Notes under the pieces: model-generated
Told to the model about the DNA's origin: nothing
The model's database searches: none
The model's input: only the letters and a program-made list of their open reading frames with translations
Part shown: positions 10,850-22,518 of the stretch, in pieces
Layout of the letters: every line of letters begins with the position of its first letter
Position numbering within the stretch: the first letter of the stretch is position 1
NCBI GenBank assembly: GCA_021307315.1
Contig: JAJSPD010000031.1
Location: forward strand, 310,001-374,000
Length of the DNA: 64,000 nt
Origin: Bisporella sp. PMI_857
Lineage: Eukaryota; Ascomycota; Leotiomycetes; Helotiales; Helotiaceae
Direction of reading: 5' to 3'
Translations under genes and position numbers: made by a program

Positions 10850-11980
10850 ATGTTTTCATCTAAGATAGTGCCAGGCTTAGCCTCATATCCGAAGCTCCTT
10901 CGCACACGGTTATTCTCGACTTCGTCTGCTCTCTGCCACCGAGCAACAGGACCTACAATTCCTGGCACTTCTATCAGAATCTTCCGCGAAATCGCCGCCC
11001 TTCGCCAATGGCGCCGCAAACAGCGTATGGACTACCGCACAGTTGGTCTCGTGCCAACCATGGGAGCATTACACGACGGCCATTTATCTCTCATTCGGAT
11101 GGCAGCTGCCGAAAATCATGCGGTTGTTGTTACGATATACGTTAACCCGACTCAATTCGGTGTCCACGAGGACCTAGACAGCTATCCCAAAACATGGGAG
11201 ACTGATTGCAGGATGTTGAAAGATCTTGACCATGAAATAGCTGCTGATGGTGGTAACCTGGGGAAGATCGCTGCGGTGTTCGCGCCGACAACAGACACAA
11301 TGTACCCAAGCGGCAGACCTGGTCAAGAAGTCGATGCAAAAGGTAGCTTTGTAACAATAACCCCGGTGGGAGAGCGATTAGAAGGAGCAAGCCGACCTAC
11401 ATTCTTTCGGGGAGTGGCTACTGTATGCATGAAGCTTTTCAACATCGTGATGCCCGAGAAAGTATACTTTGGGCAAAAGGATGTACAACAAACCGTGGTT
11501 ATTAAGAAATTGGTCAAGGACTTTTGCATGGACACAAAAGTCGAAGTTGGGCCAACACAACGAGAAGCGGATGGTCTCGCCATGAGTTCAAGGAATGTCT
11601 ACCTTGGAAGTAGAAGACGGAAGGTTGCTACAATACTGTCAAAGGCTCTAAAGGTTGCGGAAGCGGCATATCTCGGAGGCTGTCGCTCAAGGGCAGATAT
11701 CCTTGGGCCTCCAAATGAATTAGTCCAACTTGCACTTTTGGAGCAACAGCGACTCAAACCTGAGGAACGAGTGAAGTTTGAGGTTGATTACATCTCTTTC
11801 GCAGATCCTGATACCATGGAGGAATTAGACACTGTAGATGAGCAGCGTGGCGCCATTCTCAGTGGTGCGATCAAATTCTTGGCTATAGAAGAACCGCAAG
11901 AAGACGAAGACCTTGGTCTTTCTAGCGGTCCACCAGTAAGACTCATTGATAATATTATCTTGAAGCCTGTGATGGCATAA
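10850..11980 (+). CDS. PAN6: Pantoate--beta-alanine ligase (pantothenate synthetase)
   Basis: This intronless gene encodes 376 residues that condense pantoate and beta-alanine with ATP in coenzyme A biosynthesis. Family motifs are VPTMGALHDGH (~67, ATP site), YVNPTQFG, FFRGVATVCMKLFNIV, KVYFGQKDVQQ and the SSRN motif in LAMSSRNVYL. The first ~30 residues are rich in Arg/Ser with few acids (LLRTRLFSTSSALCHRAT), which suggests a mitochondrial presequence. It is longer than the bacterial enzyme (~280 residues) because of that presequence and inserts such as the one near residues 125-155. Confidence 0.96.
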   Translation: MFSSKIVPGLASYPKLLRTRLFSTSSALCHRATGPTIPGTSIRIFREIAALRQWRRKQRMDYRTVGLVPTMGALHDGHLSLIRMAAAENHAVVVTIYVNPTQFGVHEDLDSYPKTWETDCRMLKDLDHEIAADGGNLGKIAAVFAPTTDTMYPSGRPGQEVDAKGSFVTITPVGERLEGASRPTFFRGVATVCMKLFNIVMPEKVYFGQKDVQQTVVIKKLVKDFCMDTKVEVGPTQREADGLAMSSRNVYLGSRRRKVATILSKALKVAEAAYLGGCRSRADILGPPNELVQLALLEQQRLKPEERVKFEVDYISFADPDTMEELDTVDEQRGAILSGAIKFLAIEEPQEDEDLGLSSGPPVRLIDNIILKPVMA

Positions 11981-12766
11981 TATGTACATTACAAAGACCC
12001 AGATATCAAGGGCAAAAAGTTATATACCAGGCTGCCAGAGAGGCAATTTATATTAAGAGTATATATATGGTGCCAATGCGAAGTATCTACTATTTTGAAG
12101 CAAGATAAGTTTTGTAATCTGAGCAGCGCTTTTGAAGAGTCGCTAACCTCGCCAATATCATGTCCAAACTTGATATCGTATGGATGCACTTCTTGAGCAA
12201 GGGTGAGTCACTTGATATTTCACTCAGTCACCAATGTCCATCTATCACAAGTGACTGCTTGCTTCACGATATATTTATTGCACCTCAAAATTACTATATA
12301 TCCAGTAGTTTAAGATAGTGTCAAACTGCTCATTATATTTTTGTTAATTTGAGATCGACCGCAAAGAATAAATAACATCCCAGCTGCAAAGAATTAAAAA
12401 GAAATAGCACTTAGATGCAAATATCTTCGCCCTTCCGAAATTGAACCCCGCCGCATCAAGTCATGTTCCCATAAATCATAAAAGGAAAAATCCCATCGTG
12501 AAATAAAAGCCAAATTGGTATGATAAATAAAAGAAACGCAATCTGATAATATAGCCATGTTCATTAATATCTCGAATGCTTCGCTCATCGTCCGCAGACA
12601 TCTTGATGCTCGTTCTTGGGTATCCAAGTTCTGCTCTCTGTCGTTGCGAGATGTAGGCGGCGCCACTTCGGAAACTACGTTGCCAGCGTGGAAGTTGATT
12701 TGGAGTCCTACGAATGCAGATGTAGTAGGCTCACCTCGTTGGTATTCAAGAAGATATAGCGTTGAC
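11981..12766. other. Convergent 3' intergenic region
   Basis: This AT-rich spacer lies between two convergent genes. It contains one ATCTGATAA at 12541-12549, a single GATA match away from any start, treated as background. Confidence 0.5.
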
Positions 12767-14282
12767 TCAATCGTCCTCGTCTGAATCATAGTGGAGTAGC
12801 CTATCGATTCCATTGAGCAGTGCATCGACGCGGCTGAATTTATCAGTGTTGAGCTTCACAGGCGGAAACCGCTGCCATGCTTCAACATCTAGCACGCTTT
12901 TTGCACGTCCTTCATTAACCTCCTTGCTTGCCTCAAGAGCTGCTCCTAGGTCGATTCTGAATCCTGTCTTGAAGAATGCTGATTCAATCTGCATAAGAGT
13001 GCTTGACCTTGGGGGTATACGGACAATGTTTGCTACAATGGCACCCGAGATAAAATCCGAGATGACCGCTGACGCAGATCTGCTGTGCTCCTTGAAGACA
13101 TCAAGTTTAATACCAGCTGGATCACAAACAATTCTCGTTCCAGGGAAGTAGGTATTTGATGTGTATGCATCTGGGAGCTGTCTTTGAGGGACCTCTGACA
13201 TGTCCATATCACTGGGAGAACTGCTTCTGCTTCCTGTTCTGCTTCCTTTCACACTTCCGCCTACGCTTCCATCCTCATTGCTGCCTCCTAGGCCTCGACG
13301 ACCTCGGGCTTTAGATAACTGGTCTCTCATTTTGTTCTTGCGATCTTCATCTACTTGCTGTCTAACCAGGCGAACCAGAGTGCCGTATACATCTACCAAG
13401 GCCTTCGGTAGTCGATAAGGTAATGCTTTTTTCCATGCCTTACTATCCAAGACACACCGGCCATTGCGTGCATATCTGCTTGCCTCCTTCGCTGCTGCTC
13501 GGTCAATTCGATATCCCAATTTAAAGAACGCCGATTCGATGTGATCAATAGGTTTCGAAAGTCCGGCCAGTGGCGCGCTATTTGCCGAGTAGTCTCCTTT
13601 GAGGAATTTTGTAATGACTTTTTTGGGGTCCCAGTCTACTTCTCGATAGACATATTTATTTATGAGGCTATCGCTGGCCAGGATCTTCGTACCAGGTAAG
13701 AACATCTCTAACTTTGCATATTGTACACTTTCGTCCTGACCGTCTTCTGGATCAGGTTCATTGGCTTGAATTTGTTCCTGAGGTGGAAACATTCTGTTCA
13801 CTGACGCTTCAATGTCTGTACGATCTGGCTTTCCTAGTGCGAATGGATCGAGAAACTCAGGATCGAAATAAGCATCAACCAAGACTTCTTTTCGGGACTT
13901 TTTGCCTCTAGTCTTATTGCGCTCCATCCAGTCACCCGTTCCTTCACCCTCTCGAAAATTACCCCATTTGTTTCGAAAATGCTTGTTCCAGGTGATCATG
14001 TCGACTCTCAGTTCTCCAACATGGCAACGATCAAAGCGCGTGCCACATTTATCAGCTGCGTACACAAGTCTGAGATGAGGCTTTTCATGATTTTCCACGA
14101 GGATAAACGAGTAATACGCATCGTAAGTCTTGCCATCATATTTGTATAGCCCAGCATGCAGCCATCTGTGGAATTGTGTCAGGCTTTTTAAAATGTATTT
14201 GAGGTCGACATGGTTTGACCAACCTTTTCGTTTTAGATTCCAGTAGACCCTTCAGATCTAATGGATCTAGTTGAGATGCCAT
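12767..14282 (-). CDS. Conserved-looking hypothetical protein with a duplicated ~95-residue domain
   Basis: Exon 1 (14224-14282) and exon 2 (12767-14165) are joined by a 58-nt intron (GTTGGT...CACAG), giving 485 residues. The intron restores the frame as KTK-R-WLHAGLYKYDGK. Two related segments lie at roughly residues 175-275 and 360-455. Both begin PGT(K/R)I and contain IESAFFK(L/T)G(Y/F)RID followed by an AA-EAS-type helix and VLD-(S/V)-(K/E)-AW. They are separated by a basic, Ser/Gly-rich linker with GSRSSSPSD. The C-terminus is acidic (DSDEDD). The N-terminal ~100 residues look like a separate small domain. I do not recognise the family, so function is unknown. Confidence 0.82.
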
Positions 14283-16643
14283 CTTTGTCTCGTTGTCTGG
14301 ATGTTTGAGTCTATACGTGCATATATGTATGAATGCGATAAACAACGGAGTAGCAAAGTATTTTCGTGCTAACCTCCTTTCAAAGTTGAAGCGCTCCTCG
14401 AACTCTCGAGCAGGTTAAGCTCGATGAATCTTTGATAGTAAAGGAATGTCTAGCTCTCAGACTGTTTCATGGAGTGGTTAGTGTCCATATTCGCAAATGA
14501 ATCAAAACAAAGCATTCGAGATAAGGCGAGCGCAAGGATGTACAAAGGGTTTGATGAAGATGAGTTAATGTATAAAACTTGTCTAACGAAGACCTACGGC
14601 AATGGAAGCAGATTTGGATCAGTATTAAGTGAAGTCTGAATGAATGTTGTCAAGGCGATGAGAATCAAAGAAGTATAGACCGATTCAAAGTGATGAAACT
14701 AATTCGATAAGATGCAGGAGAACTGATGTTCTTCCAACGAGATTGTAGGTAAGGAAGATGGCTTTGAATTGAACATAGATGTTTAAAAACTTGCAGTAAT
14801 AAGCAGTTTTGGGAACGACTTGTACTAGATAACCGTATTCAAGAAAGGGTAATAGCTGAAAGGCTTGTACGTGAAAATGAGGTATTAATTAGCAGATGGA
14901 AGGGAGCGAGCTCCTTACCAGAAAGGTGAAGAGCTGTCCGGACAATTTGTATTCTTGTGAGTGAAAGCGAAACTACCAAGAGTTTGAGTGTAGTGATGAT
15001 GAGTTGATAGTGATTTCAAAAGCAGAAGATAGTGTATTGTATTGCGAAGTGAGTGAGTGAAGAAGATCCTTACACGTTAAATTCATAAGGGAAGGTGACT
15101 TGTAGGATAGTTATGAAGAGGATAGTCTTGCTATGGACTTTAGTGTATTAGGTTCGCTAAGAATAAGAGACATGATATGCTTACCTGATATAAAGCAAGT
15201 ATAGGTCATGCCAGAACTTATTTCTAATTAAGTTCACGGTGTATGTTGAGGATACTATTGATCATCACTATCGATTGCAAAAACGTTAGCCGTAGGGGAT
15301 TTTCGTGTGGCTTAGTCAAGGACTAAGGACTGAAGAAGGAGCTCGCTTGGTGCTGGGAAAGACTTGATGTTAGGAGGCTACTTCTTAATTAGGCCAAAGC
15401 TGAGTCATTGAAAGACAGATAGATAACTGGCTAGATATCACGTTAAACTAATGATATATATGCACGAAAGTAAGTCTATCCATAACCAATGTGCCTATCT
15501 CCTCGCTCTGGTGTATGTCTATCTTTCATGCGTCAAAGTTTGAAAACGAACGTGAACTTATCACTTAGAATCCGAAATTTTGAGTTGATTAAAATGATGC
15601 AAAGGATTATTGTGATTATAGTGAGCATGGAACTGTACTTTCCAAAAATGGAATAATTACATCATTTAAGTTTAAACCGTTTTCACAAAAGGATAATCTC
15701 TAGCAGAAGATTGACCGAGGAAGGCTAGGTGGTGGAGCGAAGGTAATCCTAAATAAATGCTAGTGTCGTATTAGACTCTCTTTCTGCATACATGCTCATA
15801 TTAAAATTGCATATCCCAAGCATAAACCACAGTTGATATGAAAAGCCCCTCTTCCCCATCAGCTGGTCAACTTATGTGATGCACCCGGTGCAGATAGCCC
15901 CGGGTATAAAAAGAAATTCCTTTGTATAAATTTTAACATTCACAGAGGAAACAGTCGTTCCAGAGTTGTTCTTAGCATTTTTGCTGCGTCCAAGAAGCAT
16001 TTCAAGTTCCACATTGCCTATAAATGGGCCACTGACCATATATACTTCATGAGAGCCCTGTTATGATGGCACGAGCTCTATATTGGTAATGCTCAATACA
16101 GAGCCATTTCCCCTTTAGGACTGATCCTGTTGGATGGCGTGCACTGAATACAAACACAAACCCACCCAGGAGCAATAGAAGACAGTATTGAACAACGAGC
16201 ATATTCGAAGTGAATAACGAATACGCTGAATACTGAAAATTTTCACACGGGCTAGCAAGGTGTACCACTGTCTCCCAACATAGGAGAACAATGAGAGGAT
16301 TTAATTAATGAACTGCGAAGTAAAATTCTTAGAAAAGCAGGAACTCGAGGTCTTGCTCCATGATTTGATGCACTGGCATAAAGAGTAGTACGAAAACAAG
16401 ATGTTGAACTTTTAACATAATACTGAAGAGACCAAAGACGGAGCCAAAGTTACAACATTCCCTTCTCAGTATAAACCATTGATTCTTGTACATTGTCCAA
16501 CTTGCATATTGCTGGTATCATAGGTAAAAACGCCATGCAATGCCACCAGATCTAACCCCTGAAATGCAGAGATGCCACGCTAAATGACCATATAGTATAC
16601 AATCCAAACCAAACATATCCACATTCCAGCTCTGACCGGAGCT
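14283..16643. other. Gene-free 2.4 kb, purine-rich on + strand near 14.4-15.4 kb
   Basis: No coding frame stands out. The proximal kilobase is pyrimidine-rich on the minus strand, as expected for the promoter and leader of the gene at 12767-14282. It also holds intron-like signals on that strand, for example GTAAGG at 14919 with CTAAT and TTTCAG downstream. A TATAAAA at 15905-15911 has no recognisable gene after it. Confidence 0.4.
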
Positions 16644-17593
16644 TCATTCAAGCTTCTCAATCAAAGCCTTCCTCATCTTCGAGTTCACTACTCCTCCTAC
16701 GCCAAACGCAGGCACAATTCTACATATTCTCGCCCCAGTACTAACAGCCCAATTCTTCCTCACAGCCGTCCACCGATTTGTCCAGCTGATCCCCTTTTTA
16801 TCCCTATTATATAAATCCAGACCCAGAAGGTGCAGCGGCGTCGAGAATATTTGCACGGTTGCTGGTGCAAGAAATTGTGCGACTGTTTGCCCACTTAAGC
16901 TCTTTTCTAATTCCTTGCTCATGTTCCGACTTATTACCGGCCCTAGCAGCGGCGGGAGGTTGAAAGATGCGAAGATTGTAAGACAATCGCGGAGCGTGAA
17001 GAGTGCATATGAAGGTAGCGGGACAGCTCGTGGTGGTCCACCAGGCCCAAATAGTCGCGCAAAAGCTTGGTCTTTGAACAGGCAGATGCCAATATTCGCT
17101 GTCGACGATGCCGCGAACTTCAAGGTTCCGCTGGTGACGTGTGAGGAGGGCTTATTCTGTACGGTCGAGGTAATGGTATCGACGGAGTTCGCAGTTAGAT
17201 ATGTGCCTCCGTACAGCAGACACACAAGTGCGAAAGGTTTGGAGAAGATAAGCGAGTGTGGACGAAGGAGAAAGGAGGTAATCGAAGATCTGAGAGAGTT
17301 CTTGAGCGTTGCCTGACCAGATGCATTTTGCATAATCCCTCTGCGGACCTGTTAGTCTCAGGTACTAAAATATTGGAGTATGAGACAGACTTATCGATGA
17401 TGGCAATGACTGGTGCTACTGTACATGCTGCAGTAAAGCCAGCAACTGCATCCGAGGCCAACCGCAGACCAAAATTCTTCGTATTCCATACTCGAGGGTC
17501 GTTGATAACCTTGGGAGGAGGAGGTAATGTCTTCTTCGAGTCCAGCTCTACCTTAGGAGCTGGTAACTCTACTAGTTGTGGTTTTGAGGTCAT
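16644..17593 (-). CDS. Mitochondrial-carrier-like membrane protein
   Basis: Exon 1 (17391-17593) and exon 2 (16644-17340) encode 299 residues. The acceptor that keeps frame is CGCAG at 17341, reading AIIDKGIMQNASGQATL; the donor GTCTGT is non-consensus, so this junction is less certain. Hydrophobic stretches include VAGFTAACTVAPVIAII, FALVCLLYGGTYLTA and a region around FTLRDCLTIFASFNLPPLL. The N-terminus is Pro/Lys-rich. The spread of hydrophobic segments and positively charged loops suggests a fungal protein distantly related to mitochondrial carriers, but no full PxD/ExxK signature repeats are seen. Substrate and role are unknown. Confidence 0.8.
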
Positions 17594-20010
17594 GGCGAAT
17601 TCATTGCATTGACGTAAATTCTATAACATATTGTAAGAAGCAATCAATACTCGGAAAAGAGGAAGGACTGCAGAAAAGTCGTGCAAAGCAATAAGAGGTA
17701 AGAAATTAGTATATATATAGAGCTGAGCCGACATCGCTCATTTTAATTATTTCTTATCGTGACGATAAAGGAAGTGGACTGATTCCCTACAATAAGCTGT
17801 AGACGCCACACGTGATGTGCAACACTAATACAAATTGCATTTGAACCTATTGGTGGATGTAATCATTCATGCATTAGATCAGTTTTTATTTGTTTTCCAT
17901 AAGTGTTTTACCTGGAGAGCCTTTCAGTGGTCGTTCTGTTTTGCGATCTGTGACTGTTCCACATAGAATATGGGATGCTTGGCATAGCATCGGCCTTGTA
18001 CCAGGAATTCGCCCAACCTCCCATTACAGAAATGCAAAGCCGATTTGTGCACGAGTCACCGTCTTCGAGCAAAGCAGCAGGTGCATGGCTTCACTTCCGA
18101 AACCCTTCCAGGTAAGATAAGGCATTGGATTAAGGCTATATCATGCCTTTGATCAGATCTTGGACACCTATAAGAGGGTGCCAGAAAGACGAGCTGCTGG
18201 AATTGTTGCACGAACCTCCTAGATCTGGATCCCAGCCGACAAAAGCAATGCAGCTGTCCAAATCAGAAGTGAGGAATCCCGGCTTCATCTGCTCTGGCTT
18301 TTGTTGCACGTCTGCAGGCCCCTGCCACTTTTTGCTAAAATTCTCTGGAAAACCCCCAGTTTGTGGTCGGGCTGCGAGCTAGCCAGCATCCCCAGATCGC
18401 CTCAACCGAATCTGCGCAATGTCATGGGCCAGCATCATGGAATCGATCTTTTGTTGCATGCCGCCTCACCCTGGTCACAACTGCTTAGTTTTTCTAGCTT
18501 TGAGTCGGTCTGGCTTTCTGTGGGCAGACTCCTGCTCAACCACCATAAGGCTGCAAGTATATTCCATAAAGTCAGTCGAATCAATCCTGGTATTTTAACA
18601 GCACAGCTTTTGCTGCATTTCGCACAACCCCTGTCAGACTGGTTAGCTTTGATCTATCCAGGATCTTTGGGCAACGGCTTCCAGGTTGGCAATATTATGG
18701 CCCAGCCTTCTTCACCAGCATCCTATTATCATGCTTGAGAGTTGTGAAGTTGACCTTTGTTGCTGATCATATATCCCCTGTCAAGCGATTTAGCTTTCAT
18801 CAAGCTCAAGCCTCTGGTACTCGGGTCCGTAATCCAGCATCTAGGCAGAAGATATATTCTAGCAACCTATCATACTTGTTTCCGTACATCATGACATTTC
18901 GTTGCACATCGCACAACCCCTGTCACACGCATTCCTCTTGTATAGTCTTATATCTTCCCTGATAGTCGGTTTCCACGGCTCTGGAAGTTTGATATCATGA
19001 GATACCTAGACTTTGTTTGAAGACGGACCCCGACGAGTCAAAATAGTTGTGATATACCTACCGTCATATTCCCTACTCCTTTGCTTTCCTGCTTCCTCGT
19101 CGTCTTTGCATTCGAATAGCCACATTAACACTCAGTTTTTAAAACATTTAAGGCGGGTGGCAGCTCAATAATACCCCCCACATAGCCCTAAAATTATAGT
19201 CTATCTACAATAATTATGCCATGTGTTTCTGCATATGATCCTACGAAGCTTTGATTGTCTTCCTGTCATGTTACGATATTGGCTCGTTCTACTCTGAGTT
19301 ATGCCTACCTGGAATTCAAAGTCATTCGCTCGATTAGACCCGCAAATTGTTTTGGAGAAGTAAAGCTAGAACATTAGTAGCGCTTGCCAATTTTATGGAA
19401 CAAAGGTCTGGCCAGAAGGACATGGGCCGACGTCAGGACTACTCGGCAGAGTTTTATTGCCTATCAGCCTCCTTTAGATAAAGTATATTTTACTGGTTCT
19501 GAATATTTGCCTTCAATTCAATATGCGAGGCTTTACTAGTGGTATACTTCAACATAGTGGAGCTTCGCACAATCTCCTTAATTCGCACATCGACCAGCCT
19601 GACATATCGTCGGTCGGCATCACAAAGTCAGATTATTCTTTCCCGAGCATCCTGGATCATATATTAATAGTCCCATTTGTTATTTCAAGACACAGCATCT
19701 AGTCCGAGCTCGTGCTCACTCATGCCTTCTGTTAATTGTGTTAACTTTCCCACGCCTCAGCAGGGCCAACTAATAACGTTATCTTGCTCAAAGCTTACCA
19801 TCATAGAGTTTCTAAGACATAAGACTTTGTCATTGTTGAATAGCATAATCGTTGAGTTCACAGTGTTTAAATTGTCCTTAAAGAAGTTATTTCCCAGGCC
19901 ACATCGCAAGACCTTCGGCCGTATCGTTCATTTCATTTTTGGCTTACATCTGCCGTTATCACCATCTCAGTCAAACTCCCAAACAATATTCGAGCAACAT
20001 ATCATTCAAG
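17594..20010. other. Gene-free 2.4 kb containing degenerate repeats
   Basis: Only frames without recognisable protein features occur. The stretch from about 18.29 to 18.95 kb holds a diverged tandem repeat, listed separately. The last ~60 bp, with a CAAACAATATT-type leader, is the 5' region of the secreted protein gene at 20011. Confidence 0.45.
18298..18950. repeat. Degenerate tandem repeat, period ~150 bp, about five copies
   Basis: A core like CTTTTGTTGCA...CCCCTGTCA...TTAGCTTT recurs with GTTGC (or GCTGC) at 18303, 18453, 18612, 18759 and 18901, giving spacings of 150, 159, 147 and 142 bp. Copies 3 and 5 share CGCACAACCCCTGTCA exactly; copies 3 and 4 share CCCCTGTCA and TTAGCTTT. The rest of each unit has diverged strongly. 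It may be an old minisatellite-like array. Confidence 0.45.
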
Positions 20011-20493
20011 ATGCGTTGCAGCAAAATTGCCCTTTTCGGCCTACCTCTTCTCGTGGCTACGGCACCACAATTCCTAACTCCGGAGCTTACGCCTCACCCG
20101 TCAGTTCGCGTTCCTGGCCTGCCACAGCCTCCAAATGACAGCGATGTACCTGTCCCAATCCCAGGCGTGCCTCTGCCAAAATTCCACTCACCAATAAGCC
20201 CAACACTTCCCCATCCATCCATCCCAAGCCCAGCCCGCACCATCTCTCTCCCGGTCCCTATCCCCTCTGTAGTCACTTCAGACCTACCGCGCATTCCAAT
20301 TGTAAAAAATCGGCTCGATATCGTCTTGGGGATCATCAGGCGGATCAAGAATACTATCATCAACGGCCCGAATATCCTGAAGCAGCTTCCGAATTTTGTA
20401 TCCTGCAAGATTGCCGAGAATCCGGGTTGCGAGAAGGCCCTTAAGGCAACTTTGCAGAAGGCGTATGAAGTGCAAATCTATAAGCCAAAATAA
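20011..20493 (+). CDS. Small secreted proline-rich protein (160 aa)
   Basis: Starting at ATG 20011 gives MRCSKIALFGLPLLVATA, a good signal peptide, and 160 residues in total. An upstream in-frame ATG at 19939 would bury that signal. The mature N-half is Pro/Ser-rich with repeated (V/I)PIP-type motifs. The C-half is helical and basic, with two cysteines in VSCKIAENPGCEKAL. No known domain is visible; it may be a cell-wall or effector-like protein. The stop TAA at 20491-20493 is followed in the same frame by 28 more coding-like codons to a TAG at 20578-20580, so the true product may be about 189 residues. Confidence 0.65.
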   Translation: MRCSKIALFGLPLLVATAPQFLTPELTPHPSVRVPGLPQPPNDSDVPVPIPGVPLPKFHSPISPTLPHPSIPSPARTISLPVPIPSVVTSDLPRIPIVKNRLDIVLGIIRRIKNTIINGPNILKQLPNFVSCKIAENPGCEKALKATLQKAYEVQIYKPK

Positions 20494-20580
20494 GATGACG
20501 AGAAACAGCGCCAAATTGGAGCGGAATATGGGGAGATTGAGAGGCTGCTGGGGGAGGCTGCTGCGCTGCGGTTTGAGTAG

Positions 20581-21551
20581 GGAACGATGCCCAGATGGAT
20601 TTAATTTTTTTTATGGTATTGTTGTTGGGTAGATTGATCAAAATAGATGATGGAATTCTGTTTGATGTATCAAACATTGTATTAGGCGAACCACCGGTGG
20701 GCTCTGGGGAGGTGACCGCAGAGTTCTGACATAGCACCTGAATGCAGAAGTTTGCTACATGTTTCTCTCTTTTTCTTTGCCAGCATCGCTTATGCAGCTC
20801 TCTACCCTTAGTTCGCAACGTCACGCTCTTGTCTCATCTAATGAAATTTTACATATGGAAGGTGGCAGCAAAGCACTGTCTGAAATAGCTGTCGGCTTAG
20901 CGACAACGTGCCTCTATATTGATCTGAAGACAAACTACAATGGTGGCTCTCGTACGGTACGGAGCTTGCGACCAGTGCTGCAACTGGCTCCTTTAATCTT
21001 AGTTTCAAGATAGGGTTACTTAACCATCCAGAGCTTCTGTCATGGTAGTACAGAAGGATAATATCATGCAGCCATCTGGAATGGGAGCACAAGAAATAAA
21101 CAGATTGAAAATATGAAGTTGAGTTCTGAAAGTTTATAAGAAGGCCGCATGATCTAGTTGATTGATGTGGAGTGGCGAAGGATCAGGGAGAAACTCCCGT
21201 GCTAGTACTTTGGAGTTGTTGCCTGAACAGCTGGAACGGAAAAGCATGGATCTTGTTGAGTAAACCTCCGGTCAATCATATCCTTAGAAATCTGACTTTA
21301 TTGCATGTCAATGGAATTATATTTTTTCTAAGTTTTTTATTTTTTTTAGTTGCCCTCAGATCGATCCGAGAGTAATTGCCTTTGGCTAGGCATGTTCGTG
21401 TCCAGGGGAAGGAGGATCCACAATTATGAGGCGCCTCTCCTTTCCCTTAAGCATACGAATCTATTCTGCTTTATCTATTTTGGTCTATCTATAATAGAGG
21501 TATGGGAGCAGATTTTCAACGAAGGAGCATAGACCCCGAGTATCCAACGCT
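20581..21551. other. Intergenic, no gene seen
   Basis: This spacer is AT-rich with T-runs near 21320-21350 and lies between the secreted protein gene and the end of the minus-strand histidinol-phosphatase. Nothing coding is supported. Confidence 0.5.
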
Positions 21552-22518
21552 CTATATATCACTCGTCTTCACATCCTCCAAACTCACTCCCTTCTTGGTC
21601 AACAGACCCACCTCTTTTCTATCTAACAGCCAAACCTCCTTTACTCCCAACCCCTCTAGATACTCCACTGCCCTCCCAAAATTCGTTCCCACATGCGCGA
21701 TCCCATGGCTATCATCACTCAACGTCAACTTGCCACCCAACCCCAAAAACTCCTGCACAATGGCTTTCCCTGGATACGGCTCTTTCAAACCTTTCCTCAG
21801 CGCAGCGCTATTGACCTCCAACAGACCTCCCTGCTCAACCACCACTTTCAGGTTCCGAACCGCCTTCTCCCACACCCCTTTCCAGGGCCGCAAATCGCGA
21901 TCCGGCTCATCGCTCAAGAGGCGAATGAGATCAAAATGCCCCACCACCCTGGGCCGCAGCTCATTCAACATCTCAAACTGCGCGTCCAAGTAATCCTCGA
22001 AAAGCCTTTCGTCGCTCCCGCCCGATACATCACGCGCTTTCCGGTAGAAAGCAGCGTCGTAATCGATGGGGATGCCATGGACGTGATGCACGGAGCCGAT
22101 GAAATAGTCTACTGCCGGATCGGAAGCCAGCTCTTTGATCAACGGCCCGTAGGAAGGCCGGATCCACTCCCCTTCGAAGCCGATCAGGAGCTTGATCTGG
22201 GCGGCGTATTTGGTGCGGAGGCGTTGTGCTTCGACGAGGAATGCGGAGTGCATCGGCCGCAAAGGCTCGATTGAGGTCTACGTAGGTATGGTTAGATCGA
22301 TCTATACTATGCATCGAGTCCGTTTTTGTAGCGAGGAGGAGAGAATTGGGTAATACCTCTTCAGGATATAAATCCGCATCTGAGTCACGGGGCATGTGCT
22401 CAGTTAGCGAGAAGGACTGGAAGCCTTTCGATATCGCAGTGAGGATTATGTCTTCAAGCTGGTCCTTTGCATGGCCTGGACAAAATTGCCCGGAATGGCT
22501 GTGCATGGAGAAAGCCAT
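21552..22518 (-). CDS. HIS2: Histidinol-phosphatase (PHP family)
   Basis: Exon 1 (22357-22518) and exon 2 (21552-22277) give 295 residues. The 79-nt intron (GTATTA...ACGTAG) joins DLYPEE to TSIEPLRPMH in frame. The enzyme removes phosphate from L-histidinol phosphate in histidine biosynthesis, probably in the cytosol. PHP-domain metal ligands are visible in order: MHSHSGQFC (HxH), SLTEHMPR, a Glu in GFEGEW, SVHHVHG, VVGHFDLIRL and TLSDDSHG near the C-terminus. Length fits fungal HIS2 (about 300-335 residues). Confidence 0.93.

Noticed and set aside
12541..12549. ATCTGATAA GATA element
   Set aside because: It is a single copy in a convergent 3' region, consistent with the roughly one match expected per 64 kb. 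The same holds for the copy at 29198-29206 inside the PPR gene.
14990..15030. TGATGA box resembling a C/D snoRNA C box
   Set aside because: No D box (CTGA) or terminal stem lies at a suitable distance.
16047..16268. 73-codon minus-strand frame with one hydrophobic stretch
   Set aside because: There is no start context, no splice continuity and no family resemblance.
22030..22518. Long unspliced frame at the HIS2 start
   Set aside because: It reads through the intron into the wrong frame of exon 2; the spliced model restores the PHP motifs.
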